Origin: Phocaeicola oris
GTDB lineage: Bacteria > Bacteroidota > Bacteroidia > Bacteroidales > Bacteroidaceae
Assembly (NCBI RefSeq): GCF_021295095.1
Contig: NZ_JAJLQX010000012.1
Coordinates: forward strand, 33,753 to 97,752
DNA: 64,000 nt
Direction: 5' to 3'
Position numbers and translations under genes: made by a program. Each line of letters begins with the position of its first letter. The first letter of the stretch is position 1. Shown here piece by piece: positions 47,770 through 55,559 of this stretch. The notes under the pieces are model-generated. The model saw nothing but the letters and a program-made list of their open reading frames with translations, was not told where the DNA came from and searched no databases.

Positions 47770-48690
47770 TTAGAAGAACTTTGTTTCTTGTCCAAAGATG
47801 TCTGACAATAACAGGTTGGCTAATCGGCTGGTTCCTAATCGGAACAACTTATTATTTAACCATTCTTCTCCCAAAACTTCTTTTACTATCGTATAATAGA
47901 TGAGTGCTTCGTGTACGCTGTTAATACCTCCGGCAGGTTTGAATCCCACCTTACGACCGCTTTTCTTGTAATATTCCTTAATTGCCTGACACATTACCAA
48001 CGCAGCAAAAGGTGAAGCTCCGGGAATGTCCTTTCCTGTTGATGTTTTTATAAAGTCAGCACCGGAATACATGGCGAGAACAGCTGCTTTTTTTATGTTC
48101 GAAGCAGTCTGAAGGGCACCGGTTTCAAGGATGACTTTCAGCGTGTGTTTACCACATGTTTCTTTTAATTCATCGATTTCATCGCACATTTCCTGATATT
48201 CTCCACTTAAAAATTTGCCGACAGAGATAACAATGTCTATTTCGTCTGCGCCATCGTGTAGTGCCATTGCGGTTTCGGCTACTTTCACTTCCATAAAAGT
48301 TTGTGAAGAAGGGAAGCCACCACTGACACAGGCGATGTTTACATTATCAGCTTCAAGCGTGTCGTGAACAATTTCGGCAAAGTTCGGGTAGACACAGATG
48401 GCAGCAACATTCGGAATGTCGGGGTGTTCATTGTCAAAAGCATTCACTTTCTTCGTAAAATTCATCACACTGACGTCTGAGTCTGTTGTCTTTAAAGTTG
48501 TCAAGTCTATACAGTGAAATAACAACTTCTTGACATCCAAAGTGTTGTTTTCTTCCACTTTTTCTGTGATCAACTTGTTGACTGTTTGCTGAATTTCATC
48601 GTCTTTCAAATCTGTTTTGTACTGGCGCAGTGTTTCAGCATACTTGTCATGTTTTTCACTACCATTATTGTTAATGGCATCTTCTTGCAT
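47770..48690 (-). CDS. deoC: Deoxyribose-phosphate aldolase
   Basis: The class I aldolase splits 2-deoxyribose-5-phosphate to glyceraldehyde-3-phosphate and acetaldehyde. The Schiff-base lysine is in GADFIKTSTGKDIPGAS. Other motifs are AAICVYPNFAEIVHDTL and EIDIVISVGKFLSGEY. It is about 306 residues from ATG 48690, which comes one base after the mazG stop. An in-frame ATG at 48711 (313 residues, overlapping mazG) is an alternative. The N-terminal ~60 residues before the barrel (HDKYAETLRQYKTDLKDDE) are longer than in E. coli-type short forms. Confidence 0.93.
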   Translation of the reverse strand: MQEDAINNNGSEKHDKYAETLRQYKTDLKDDEIQQTVNKLITEKVEENNTLDVKKLLFHCIDLTTLKTTDSDVSVMNFTKKVNAFDNEHPDIPNVAAICVYPNFAEIVHDTLEADNVNIACVSGGFPSSQTFMEVKVAETAMALHDGADEIDIVISVGKFLSGEYQEMCDEIDELKETCGKHTLKVILETGALQTASNIKKAAVLAMYSGADFIKTSTGKDIPGASPFAALVMCQAIKEYYKKSGRKVGFKPAGGINSVHEALIYYTIVKEVLGEEWLNNKLFRLGTSRLANLLLSDIFGQETKFF

Positions 48691-48691
48691 T

Positions 48692-49048
48692 TTATTGATT
48701 ATGATTCCCATTACTTTTTAATTTTGGATTATTAATATGTCTATCTTTATCTCTCTTTGTTTTCTTTTCTAAATTCTCTCTGAAAGCCTGCGTTACATCC
48801 ACGCCGGTTTGATTGGCTATGCAGAGCAATACCCAGAGAATATCAGCGATTTCATCGGATAAATTATCTTTTTCACCTGATTTAAACGACTGATCGCCAT
48901 ATTTTCTTGCCATAACACGTGCAAGTTCACCAACTTCTTCGGTTAGAGCCGTCATATTAGTTAGTTCGCTGAAGTAACGTACGCCGTAGGCATGGATCCA
49001 TTCGTCTACCATCTTTTGTGCTTTCTTTAAAGATATTTCGTTTTCCAT
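48692..49048 (-). CDS. MazG-like nucleotide pyrophosphohydrolase
   Basis: The 118-residue all-helical protein has the metal-binding ExxE...ExxD pattern as LTEEVGELARVMARKYGDQ and LSDEIADILWVLLCIANQTG. It is a single MazG domain of the iMazG/dCTPase type, expected to hydrolyse (d)NTPs. It may be a house-cleaning enzyme. It lies between dtd and deoC, as in other Bacteroidales. Its end overlaps the longer possible deoC start. Confidence 0.87.
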   Translation of the reverse strand: MENEISLKKAQKMVDEWIHAYGVRYFSELTNMTALTEEVGELARVMARKYGDQSFKSGEKDNLSDEIADILWVLLCIANQTGVDVTQAFRENLEKKTKRDKDRHINNPKLKSNGNHNQ

Positions 49049-49116
49049 AATGAGTTAAAAATTTGGTTATGCGACTAATTTCCAAAGGACGAGGATAGTA
49101 AGGATTGCAGTTCCAA

Positions 49117-49287
49117 TTACCATCCATAAAACTTTTCCTTTATTTTTTTCCAATGTAAAACCAGATATGCTAATTCTATAATGACTATAATGGCTGCTAT
49201 ATAGACAAAAATGTCCATGTTAAGAAGAAGTTTTAAAGCTAATAGCATTAAGACTCCAATTCCTATGTAGTCTAAATATTTTCTCAT
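49117..49287 (-). CDS. Small two-TM membrane protein (56 aa), possible frameshift
   Basis: ATG 49287 opens 56 residues: MRKYLDYIGIGVLMLLALKL, a second TM (FVYIAAIIVIIELAYLVL) and a basic end (HWKKIKEKFYGW). A small hydrophobic protein at this place between dtd and mazG is familiar from Bacteroides, so I count it as real. Oddly, another frame from ~49155 continues as ISGFTLEKNKGKVLWMVIGT then AILTILVLWKLVA to a stop at 49067. It too looks like a membrane segment. Either the gene is frameshifted and was longer, or two frames overlap by chance. Confidence 0.5.
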   Translation of the reverse strand: MRKYLDYIGIGVLMLLALKLLLNMDIFVYIAAIIVIIELAYLVLHWKKIKEKFYGW

Positions 49288-49290
49288 AAA

Positions 49291-49743
49291 TTACTCTTTA
49301 TTTTTTGAGTCCATACATATCGTTACCGGTCCGTCGTTTATCAATTTTACTTTCATATCAGCGCCGAACTCACCGGTACTTATCTCTTTTCCCAAATCTT
49401 TTGATAATCTCTTAATGAAGTATTCGTAAAGAGGAACAGAAATCTCATGTTTTGCTGCCCTTATATAGGAGGGGCGATTCCCTTTTTTATAAGAGGCGTG
49501 TAAAGTAAATTGGCTGATTAATAATATATTACCATCAATATCCAAGATAGATTTATTCATCACTCCATTCTCGTCATTAAAGATGCGAAGGTTAATTACC
49601 TTTTTGCTCAGCCAATCTGCATCTTCTTGTGTATCAGATTCCTCAATACCGATGAGGACCATAAAGCCTTCTTTTATGGCACTCTTCACTTTCTCGTCAA
49701 TCGTGACAGATGCTTCACTAACTCTTTGAATGACAATTCTCAT
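49291..49743 (-). CDS. dtd: D-aminoacyl-tRNA deacylase
   Basis: The 150-residue enzyme removes D-amino acids from tRNA. The two catalytic motifs are SQFTLHASYKKGNRP (with SQFTL) and KLINDGPVTICMDS (NxGPVT form). The start MRIVIQRVSEASVTI is the family start. Length is normal. It follows uvrC by 6 bp in the minus-strand operon. Confidence 0.96.
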   Translation of the reverse strand: MRIVIQRVSEASVTIDEKVKSAIKEGFMVLIGIEESDTQEDADWLSKKVINLRIFNDENGVMNKSILDIDGNILLISQFTLHASYKKGNRPSYIRAAKHEISVPLYEYFIKRLSKDLGKEISTGEFGADMKVKLINDGPVTICMDSKNKE

Positions 49744-49749
49744 AATGTT

Positions 49750-51582
49750 TTATATTAGAGGGTTATTTAATGATTCCAAAACCTTTTTTGCTACAGCCGG
49801 TCCGACGACTTTAGCCACTTCTTCCTCGTTGGCTTTTTTTATTCTTGTCACACTTTTAAAAACTTTCAGTAAAGCATTCTTTCGTTTCTCACCGATTCCT
49901 TCAATCTTGTCCAAAACCGATGCAATCTGTCGTTTGCTACGTTTCTCACGATGGAATGTTATAGCAAATCGATGCACTTCATCTTGTATATTTACCAGCA
50001 AATGAAATAGCGGTGTATCTTGTTTTATCCCAATAATCTGTGGAGGGAAACCATAAAGCAACTCATTGGTACGGTGATGGTTATCCTTTGCTAAACCGGC
50101 AATTAGGATATTCAGATGTAATTGATTTTCTATCACTTCGCGTACCACTTCCATTTGACCTTTTCCTCCATCGGTAATGATTAAATCGGGGAGCGGTTGT
50201 TGCTCTTCCATCAGTCGATGGTATCGTCTGAACACGACTTCTTTCATGGATGCGTAGTCATCGGGACCAACCACCGTTTTTATATTATATTTTCTGTAAT
50301 CTTTTTTACTTGGTTTGCCCATCTTAAAGACAACGCATGCAGCTACGGGGTCACTTCCCTGAATATTCGAATTATCGAAACATTCTATATGAGCAGGCAT
50401 CTTATCCATGTGAAGCTGCTCCTTAATTTCTGTAAGAATACGGACTTTCTTTTGCTCGGGATTCAATTTGTCGGCCTGTTTCAAGCGATCGAGTTTGTAT
50501 TGTTTCACATTCATGATGGACAAATCGAGCAGATGCTTCTTTTCACCGCGTTGAGGAATGGTAAAGTTCATGCCATCCATCTCCATATCCAGTTCGAACG
50601 GTACAATAATTTCCTTTGATGTGCTTTTATAACGTTCGCGCATTTCAACGATGCCCAGCTGGAGCAATTCCTCTTTTGTTTCGTTCATACGAATCTTATA
50701 CTCGAAAGTGAAAGCTTGATTGATACTTCCTTTGACAATATGCAGGTAATTGATGTATGCCGATTTCTCGCTCATCTCAATAGAAAAGACATCGACATTA
50801 TGGATATCAGAATTGACCACTTCACTTTTCGATCTGTAATTCTCAAGCAAATCATACCGATCTTTCATGAACTGAGCATCTTCGAATTTCAGTTCTTCCG
50901 ATAAGCGAAACATCTCATCTTTCAAGATATTACTCACCACTTGTGTATTACCTTTCAGAATTTCCTTTATTTCCTCGATATTCTTTATGTAATCTTCGTG
51001 TGATTGTTTTCCCGTACATGGAGCTTTACAGTTTCCTATGTGATACTCTAAACATTCCTTGAATTTTCCTTTTTCAATATTCTCAGGTGTCAGAGCAAGA
51101 TTACAAGTCCGCAAAGGGTAGAGCTTTTTTATCAGATTCATCGCCGTATACATATATTGCGGTTGGCTGTATGGACCAAAATACGTACAGTTTTTATTGG
51201 TTCGTTTTCTTGTTTTTATGATACGGGGGAAATATTCGTTTGTCACACATAGTGAGGGATATGTTTTGTCGTCTTTCAATAATACGTTATACCGTGGCTT
51301 GTATTTTTTAATAAGATTGTTTTCTAATAAGAGCGCGTCTTCTTCTGTATTGACAACGATGTAACGGATATCTTGAATTTTGCTGACCAGCATACGAGTC
51401 TTTGCACTTTGCTGGTATTTATTGAAATAAGAAGAAACTCTACGTTTTAAGTTCTTTGCTTTACCTACGTAGATAATGGAGCCTTCTTGGTTCCTGTATT
51501 GATAAATTCCAGGTCCTTCGGGGAGGCTATGTACGATTCCCTTTAGGTATTCCATTCTTTTTTGTTCTTCTTGTTCTTTCAT
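49750..51582 (-). CDS. uvrC: Excinuclease ABC subunit C
   Basis: I start at ATG 51582 (MKEQEEQKRMEYLKG); a TTG at 51591 would overlap apt. The 610-residue nuclease has the GIY-YIG domain (GPGIYQYRNQEGSIIYVGKAKNLKRRVSSYF), the cysteine-rich CLEYHIGNCKAPC, a UVR motif (EELKFEDAQFMKDRYDLL), the RNase H-like half (IECFDNSNIQGSDPVAACVVF, PDLIITDGGKGQ) and C-terminal HhH repeats (LDKIEGIGEKRKNALLKVF). It cuts on both sides of bulky lesions with UvrAB. It follows apt with only a few bases between. Confidence 0.97.
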   Translation of the reverse strand: MKEQEEQKRMEYLKGIVHSLPEGPGIYQYRNQEGSIIYVGKAKNLKRRVSSYFNKYQQSAKTRMLVSKIQDIRYIVVNTEEDALLLENNLIKKYKPRYNVLLKDDKTYPSLCVTNEYFPRIIKTRKRTNKNCTYFGPYSQPQYMYTAMNLIKKLYPLRTCNLALTPENIEKGKFKECLEYHIGNCKAPCTGKQSHEDYIKNIEEIKEILKGNTQVVSNILKDEMFRLSEELKFEDAQFMKDRYDLLENYRSKSEVVNSDIHNVDVFSIEMSEKSAYINYLHIVKGSINQAFTFEYKIRMNETKEELLQLGIVEMRERYKSTSKEIIVPFELDMEMDGMNFTIPQRGEKKHLLDLSIMNVKQYKLDRLKQADKLNPEQKKVRILTEIKEQLHMDKMPAHIECFDNSNIQGSDPVAACVVFKMGKPSKKDYRKYNIKTVVGPDDYASMKEVVFRRYHRLMEEQQPLPDLIITDGGKGQMEVVREVIENQLHLNILIAGLAKDNHHRTNELLYGFPPQIIGIKQDTPLFHLLVNIQDEVHRFAITFHREKRSKRQIASVLDKIEGIGEKRKNALLKVFKSVTRIKKANEEEVAKVVGPAVAKKVLESLNNPLI

Positions 51583-51587
51583 TCTTA

Positions 51588-52124
51588 TCAATTGTGCTCG
51601 TGGACAGAAAGAAGAGTGTGGATATCTATATCTTTCGGGAAGATCTCACGTCCTTTCAGATCTTCTATTTCGATAATGAAATTGACGTATATCTTTTTCA
51701 CACCGAACTGTTTTACCAAGCGCTCGCATGCAGCCATTGTTCCACCTGTGGCGAGCAGATCGTCGTGTAAGAGCACAATGTCATCTTTCGAGAGCGCATC
51801 CTTATGAATCTGAATGGTATCTTTGCCGTATTCTTTGTCGTACGTCTCTTCCATAACTTCTGCAGGAAGTTTCCCGGGTTTTCTTGCCATAATTAATCCG
51901 GCGTTTAATTTTTCAGCAATGGCTCCTCCAAGAACAAATCCTCTTGATTCGATACCGACTACTTTTGTGATACCTTTATCCTTATAGTAATCATAGAGGT
52001 CATCAACCATATATTTTAAACATTTCGCGTTTTTAAACAAGGTAGTAACATCATAAAATAAAATACCTTTAATAGGAAAATCAGGTATTGTCCTAACGTT
52101 TTCCAATAACTCCTTTTTATTCAT
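51588..52124 (-). CDS. apt: Adenine phosphoribosyltransferase
   Basis: The 178-residue enzyme salvages adenine to AMP. The PRPP loop is LLHDDLLATGGTMAACERL. KVVGIESRGFVLGGAIAEKL and MARKPGKLPAEV are further APRT motifs. The length is typical. It is the first gene after mnmG on the minus strand. A near-perfect parS-like palindrome lies 34 bp upstream of its ATG. Confidence 0.96.
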   Translation of the reverse strand: MNKKELLENVRTIPDFPIKGILFYDVTTLFKNAKCLKYMVDDLYDYYKDKGITKVVGIESRGFVLGGAIAEKLNAGLIMARKPGKLPAEVMEETYDKEYGKDTIQIHKDALSKDDIVLLHDDLLATGGTMAACERLVKQFGVKKIYVNFIIEIEDLKGREIFPKDIDIHTLLSVHEHN

Positions 52125-52157
52125 ATCCAGTCTTTTATATTTGATTCTTAAATAAAT

Positions 52158-52173
52158 TGTTTCACGTGAAACT
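52158..52173. other. parS-like centromere site
   Basis: TGTTTCACGTGAAACT matches the bacterial parS consensus TGTTTCACGTGAAACA at 15 of 16 positions, with the perfect palindrome GTTTCACGTGAAAC inside. It lies in the 57-bp gap between mnmG and apt. parS sites bind ParB and cluster near the replication origin, often around gidA/mnmG. This is the only uninterrupted copy I found in the window; other GTTTCAC/GTGAAAC pairs here have a 4-bp spacer. Confidence 0.7.
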
Positions 52174-52181
52174 TTTTTGCT

Positions 52182-54053
52182 TTATCTTCCCAATAGAACG
52201 AGCAATACATTAATGTCGCTCGGTGATATGCCCGGGATTCTACTGGCTTGAGCAAGTGTCACCGGATTTATCTTTTTTAATTTCTGACGTGCCTCAATTG
52301 TCAGCTCTTTCAATTGATCATAATCGAATTTACCTTTTATCTTTATGGATTCCAAGCGCTGAATCTTGTTGGCGATGATTTTCTCCCGCTCGATATATCC
52401 ACTATACTTTATCCGGACTTCAGTGGCTTCCATGATTTCTTCTTTTCGATCGGTCTGTTTGTCCAAACGATCTTTTAAAGCAGGAATATATTCTGCGATA
52501 TCCTTCAAAGATATTTGAGGACGGTTAATTAGATCTATCAGCTTGCAACCACGAGAGAGTGGAGTTGTTCCTAATTTTTCGAGCGCAGGATTAATCTTAT
52601 CAGCCTTGATGGGATAAGATCCAATGAAATCAATCATTGACGTGATAGCGTCTCTTTTGCTAATCATGCGGTCGTACCGGTCTTTTTTTGCCAAACCGAT
52701 ATTAAATGATTTCTCTGTCAAACGCATGTCCGCGTCGTCTTGACGAAGTAGAATCCTGTATTCGGCTCTTGAGGTGAACATACGGTAAGGTTCGTCTACA
52801 CCTTTAGTAACCAAGTCATCTATCAGTACACCGATATATGCTTCGTCGCGTCCCAGAATAAAAGGTTTGCCGCCATTACAGTTAATTGCAGCATTAATTC
52901 CGGCAATAATGCCTTGACCTGCCGCTTCTTCATAGCCTGTTGTTCCATTTACCTGACCGGCGAGGAATAAGTTCTTCACAACTTTTGATTCTAAAGTATG
53001 TTGCAACAGAGTTGGATCGAAATAATCGTATTCAATGGCATACCCTGAGCGGTAAATCTCCAAATCCCTGAACGCAGGAATCTTTTTTAACGCCGTTAGT
53101 TGAATGTCAATAGGAAGTGACGATGAGAATCCGTTAAGGTACATTTCATTTGTCGTTTCACCCTCCGGTTCAAGAAACAGTTGATGTTGTTCTTTATTGG
53201 GGAAAGTGAAAAGCTTTGTCTCAATACTTGGGCAATAACGTGGCCCAATACTCTTTATCTGTCCATTATATAATGGAGAGTCTGAGAGTCCGCTTCTTAG
53301 AATGTTATGTACTTTAGGGTTTGTAAAACACGTCCAACAATTTAATTGTTTAAGTTTGCGAGATTCTCCCATAAAAGAAAAATGATGAAAGTCATCTTCT
53401 CCTTTTTGAGGCTCCATATCTTCGAAGTGGACACTTCGGCTATCTATCCGAACAGGGGTGCCTGTTTTCATTCTTCCTGAAGTGATACCGTTTGCTGTGA
53501 TGGATTCAGTAAGGTGATAGGAAGCCGGTTCGGCAGTTCTTCCACCGGGAACCATTTTTCTTCCTATATGCATCAGACCATTCAGAAAGGTGCCGGTGGT
53601 AATCACCACGCTTTTCGCTTTAAAGGTGACGCCCCATATAGTGGTCAGGCCTATTACTTCACCTTTTTCTATAAGGAGTTCTTCTGCTGTATCTTGCCAG
53701 ATATGAAGGTTGGGGATGTTTTCTAAAACTTCACGCCATGTCCAAATGAATTTCTCTCGATCGCATTGAGCTCTCGGACTCCACATAGCTGGACCTTTCG
53801 AACGGTTCAACATACGGAACTGAATGGCACATCGGTCAGTTACTATTCCCATGTATCCGCCTAATGCGTCTACCTCACGAACAATCTGACCTTTCGCTAT
53901 ACCTCCCACTGCCGGATTACAGCTCATTTGCGCTATCTTGTTCATATCCATAGTGATAAGACAGGTATTAGCGCCTAAGTTAGCGGCGGCGGCGGCAGCT
54001 TCACAGCCCGCGTGACCTGCGCCAACAACTATAACATCATATTTGAACTCCAT
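52182..54053 (-). CDS. mnmG: tRNA uridine 5-carboxymethylaminomethyl modification enzyme MnmG (GidA)
   Basis: The 623-residue FAD protein begins YDVIVVGAGHAGCEAAAAAA (Rossmann GxGxxG) and has the GidA cysteine motif SCNPAVGGIAKG. GQVNGTTGYEEAAGQG and the C-terminal helical domain ending ASRIPGISPSDINVLLVLL are also present. With MnmE it modifies U34 of tRNAs. All parts are intact. The parS-like site follows its stop. Confidence 0.97.
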   Translation of the reverse strand: MEFKYDVIVVGAGHAGCEAAAAAANLGANTCLITMDMNKIAQMSCNPAVGGIAKGQIVREVDALGGYMGIVTDRCAIQFRMLNRSKGPAMWSPRAQCDREKFIWTWREVLENIPNLHIWQDTAEELLIEKGEVIGLTTIWGVTFKAKSVVITTGTFLNGLMHIGRKMVPGGRTAEPASYHLTESITANGITSGRMKTGTPVRIDSRSVHFEDMEPQKGEDDFHHFSFMGESRKLKQLNCWTCFTNPKVHNILRSGLSDSPLYNGQIKSIGPRYCPSIETKLFTFPNKEQHQLFLEPEGETTNEMYLNGFSSSLPIDIQLTALKKIPAFRDLEIYRSGYAIEYDYFDPTLLQHTLESKVVKNLFLAGQVNGTTGYEEAAGQGIIAGINAAINCNGGKPFILGRDEAYIGVLIDDLVTKGVDEPYRMFTSRAEYRILLRQDDADMRLTEKSFNIGLAKKDRYDRMISKRDAITSMIDFIGSYPIKADKINPALEKLGTTPLSRGCKLIDLINRPQISLKDIAEYIPALKDRLDKQTDRKEEIMEATEVRIKYSGYIEREKIIANKIQRLESIKIKGKFDYDQLKELTIEARQKLKKINPVTLAQASRIPGISPSDINVLLVLLGR

Positions 54054-54076
54054 GAATGTCCTTTCCTTTAGCTTTG

Positions 54077-54084
54077 CAAAATTA
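54077..54084 (-). promoter_or_regulatory. -7 box of mnmG
   Basis: Minus-strand TAATTTTG, 24 bp before the mnmG ATG. Confidence 0.45.
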
Positions 54085-54125
54085 CGAAAAGTTTGTCAAT
54101 GTGTAAAACCTTTTACTTGAATTGG

Positions 54126-54560
54126 TTAAGCATTCCGTGCTTTCATCTCATCGAGTAAGGCGAGTGCTTTGTTTTCATTTGCTTCCATAATCTCTCTTTC
54201 GCCCGGGCCTTTGTCATTGATTCCGCAGAGATGAAGAATGCCGTGAATAATGACACGGTGAAGTTCTCTGTTGTAAGATTGTTTAAACAAAAAAGAGTTA
54301 CTGTTTACAGTATCCAAACTGATGAATATATCACCTGAAAGCTTTGCCCCTTTGCAGTAGTCGAATGTAATGATATCGGTATAATAATCGTGTTTTAGAT
54401 ATTCACGGTTCACTTCCAATATCTTTTTGTCGGAACAGAAGAAGTATGCTATGTCTCCCACCTTTTTTTGATGGGTAGCCGCCACTTGTTTAATCCATTC
54501 GGTTACTTCTGCCTGATTAATGTCCGGCATTTGAATATCTTCACTCTGATAACTGATCAT
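54126..54560 (-). CDS. ybeY: Endoribonuclease YbeY
   Basis: The 144-residue enzyme acts in 16S rRNA 3' maturation and ribosome quality control. The metal motif reads H-x3-H-x5 in HRVIIHGILHLCGINDKGPGE. The first two histidines are present, but the third ligand of HxxxHxxGxxH is replaced by Asp (GIND). I believe this is a Bacteroidales variant rather than a defect. YYTDIITFDYCKG and GDIFISLDTV match the family. It is upstream of mnmG. Confidence 0.92.
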   Translation of the reverse strand: MISYQSEDIQMPDINQAEVTEWIKQVAATHQKKVGDIAYFFCSDKKILEVNREYLKHDYYTDIITFDYCKGAKLSGDIFISLDTVNSNSFLFKQSYNRELHRVIIHGILHLCGINDKGPGEREIMEANENKALALLDEMKARNA

Positions 54561-54671
54561 AATTTAATGTGAGTTCGATGGAATATTAAGTATTTATTAA
54601 TTTGATGATTAGCGAAATTTATTGTTGCCTTTAAAATCTTAAATATTAAAGTGTTACAAGCTATAATCGCT

Positions 54672-54842
54672 ATGCGCATCCAAGACAAAGTTACAGAATT
54701 TATCTTTATGGCAGATGAATTTTGCAAAGTATTTGATGCTATGTTTAAAATATACGCTAAGGCATCGTCGGTAGGAACCACTTCAAACAATTATTCGTTG
54801 ATGCTATATCACCGTTTAATTCAAAGATTTAATTTGTTTTAA
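54672..54842 (+). pseudogene. Truncated transposase N-terminus (IS982-like remnant)
   Basis: From ATG 54672 the frame reads MRIQDKVTEFIFMADEFCKV then FDAMFKIYAKASS. It resembles the first 35 residues of IS982-type DDE transposases of Bacteroidetes (DKVTEI...DDFCKxFD...Y). After residue ~35 the similarity stops, and the frame ends at 54842 with no DDE region. It is therefore a remnant. A GTG at 54651 extends the frame without adding sense. It lies in the 569-bp gap 54561-55129, just before repeat R7. The rest of the gap has no gene. Confidence 0.5.
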
Positions 54843-54849
54843 TGCGCAT

Positions 54850-55030
54850 GCTTCCTCATTCGTCAGGCAGATTAAGCTTACCATCAAGAGAGTATGAAAA
54901 GTGATTCGTATGAATCGTTCAACTCATACGTATGATTCTTTTGTTTCACAAGTGTGAAACGAATAAATCTTCTGATGAATTCGGCAACTTATATAGTTCA
55001 CTTTTCAAGTTCTTCTACATCGGAATAGTA
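54850..55030 (+). repeat. Dispersed repeat copy R7 (single core, minimal form)
   Basis: The left arm TGAAAAGTGATTCGTATGAA is at 54895-54914 and the right arm (CTTATATAGTTCACTTTTCA form) ends at 55007. The array is one core only, GTTTCAC-AAGT-GTGAAAC (54943-54960, 18 bp). The flanks AACTCATACGTATGATTC and AATCTTCTGATGAATTCGGC match R3 nearly base for base. The outer left flank TTCGTCAGGCAGATTAAG...ATCAAGAGA is also shared. The arm-to-arm length is 113 bp against 201 bp in R3. This is what four fewer 22-bp units would give. Confidence 0.88.
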
Positions 55031-55129
55031 GGTCTCTTTTTTAATGTAATAGAACTATTTTTAATTTTCTATTAAAATGAGATGAAAGCAAATGAAATTT
55101 CGTAACTTGCGCCAATAAATTATAATACC

Positions 55130-55549
55130 ATGGAGAGAACTTTTTATTCGAAAGTAGGATTTATCTTTATATTTATTATGGTTGTTATTGCGGCCTCGCT
55201 TATTTATGAGCTTTGGGAGAAGGATATAATCGCAACAATTCTTTTGACTATTGTCATGCTGCTGATTATTAGTATGCTGATAAAAACGAAGTATGTTATC
55301 ACTTCCGATAATCTGCTGCGCATTGTGCAGGCTAAGCCTTTCAAGCCGGTGAATATTCCTATCTCTGACATTATTGAAGTGAAGAAAACGCATAATCCGC
55401 TTTCTGCTCCGGCTCTCTCGTTAGACCGTTTGGAGATAAAGTTCTTGGATAGGGGGAGGAAAAACATGGTACTTATTTCCCCGAAAAGGCAGGATGAGTT
55501 TCTTGCTGCGCTGAAAAAGAAAAATGAATCAATTAAAATAATCAGTTAA
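55130..55549 (+). CDS. PH-domain-like membrane protein
   Basis: The 139-residue product has two TM helices at 8-27 (VGFIFIFIMVVIAASLIY) and 35-51 (ATILLTIVMLLIISML). A bacterial PH-like domain follows (TKYVITSDNLLRIVQAKPFK to RLEIKFLDRGRKNMVLISPK and DEFLAALKKK). The pattern YxIxxxxLxI...I.DI..V..T matches the bPH_4 (DUF1200) family. The function is unknown. It is followed 10 bp later by lpdA. Confidence 0.78.
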   Translation: MERTFYSKVGFIFIFIMVVIAASLIYELWEKDIIATILLTIVMLLIISMLIKTKYVITSDNLLRIVQAKPFKPVNIPISDIIEVKKTHNPLSAPALSLDRLEIKFLDRGRKNMVLISPKRQDEFLAALKKKNESIKIIS

Positions 55550-55559
55550 TCGTTTTGCT

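Noticed and set aside
54557-54790. 77-residue minus-strand ORF upstream of ybeY
   Set aside because: It overlaps the transposase remnant on the other strand and has no plausible protein features.
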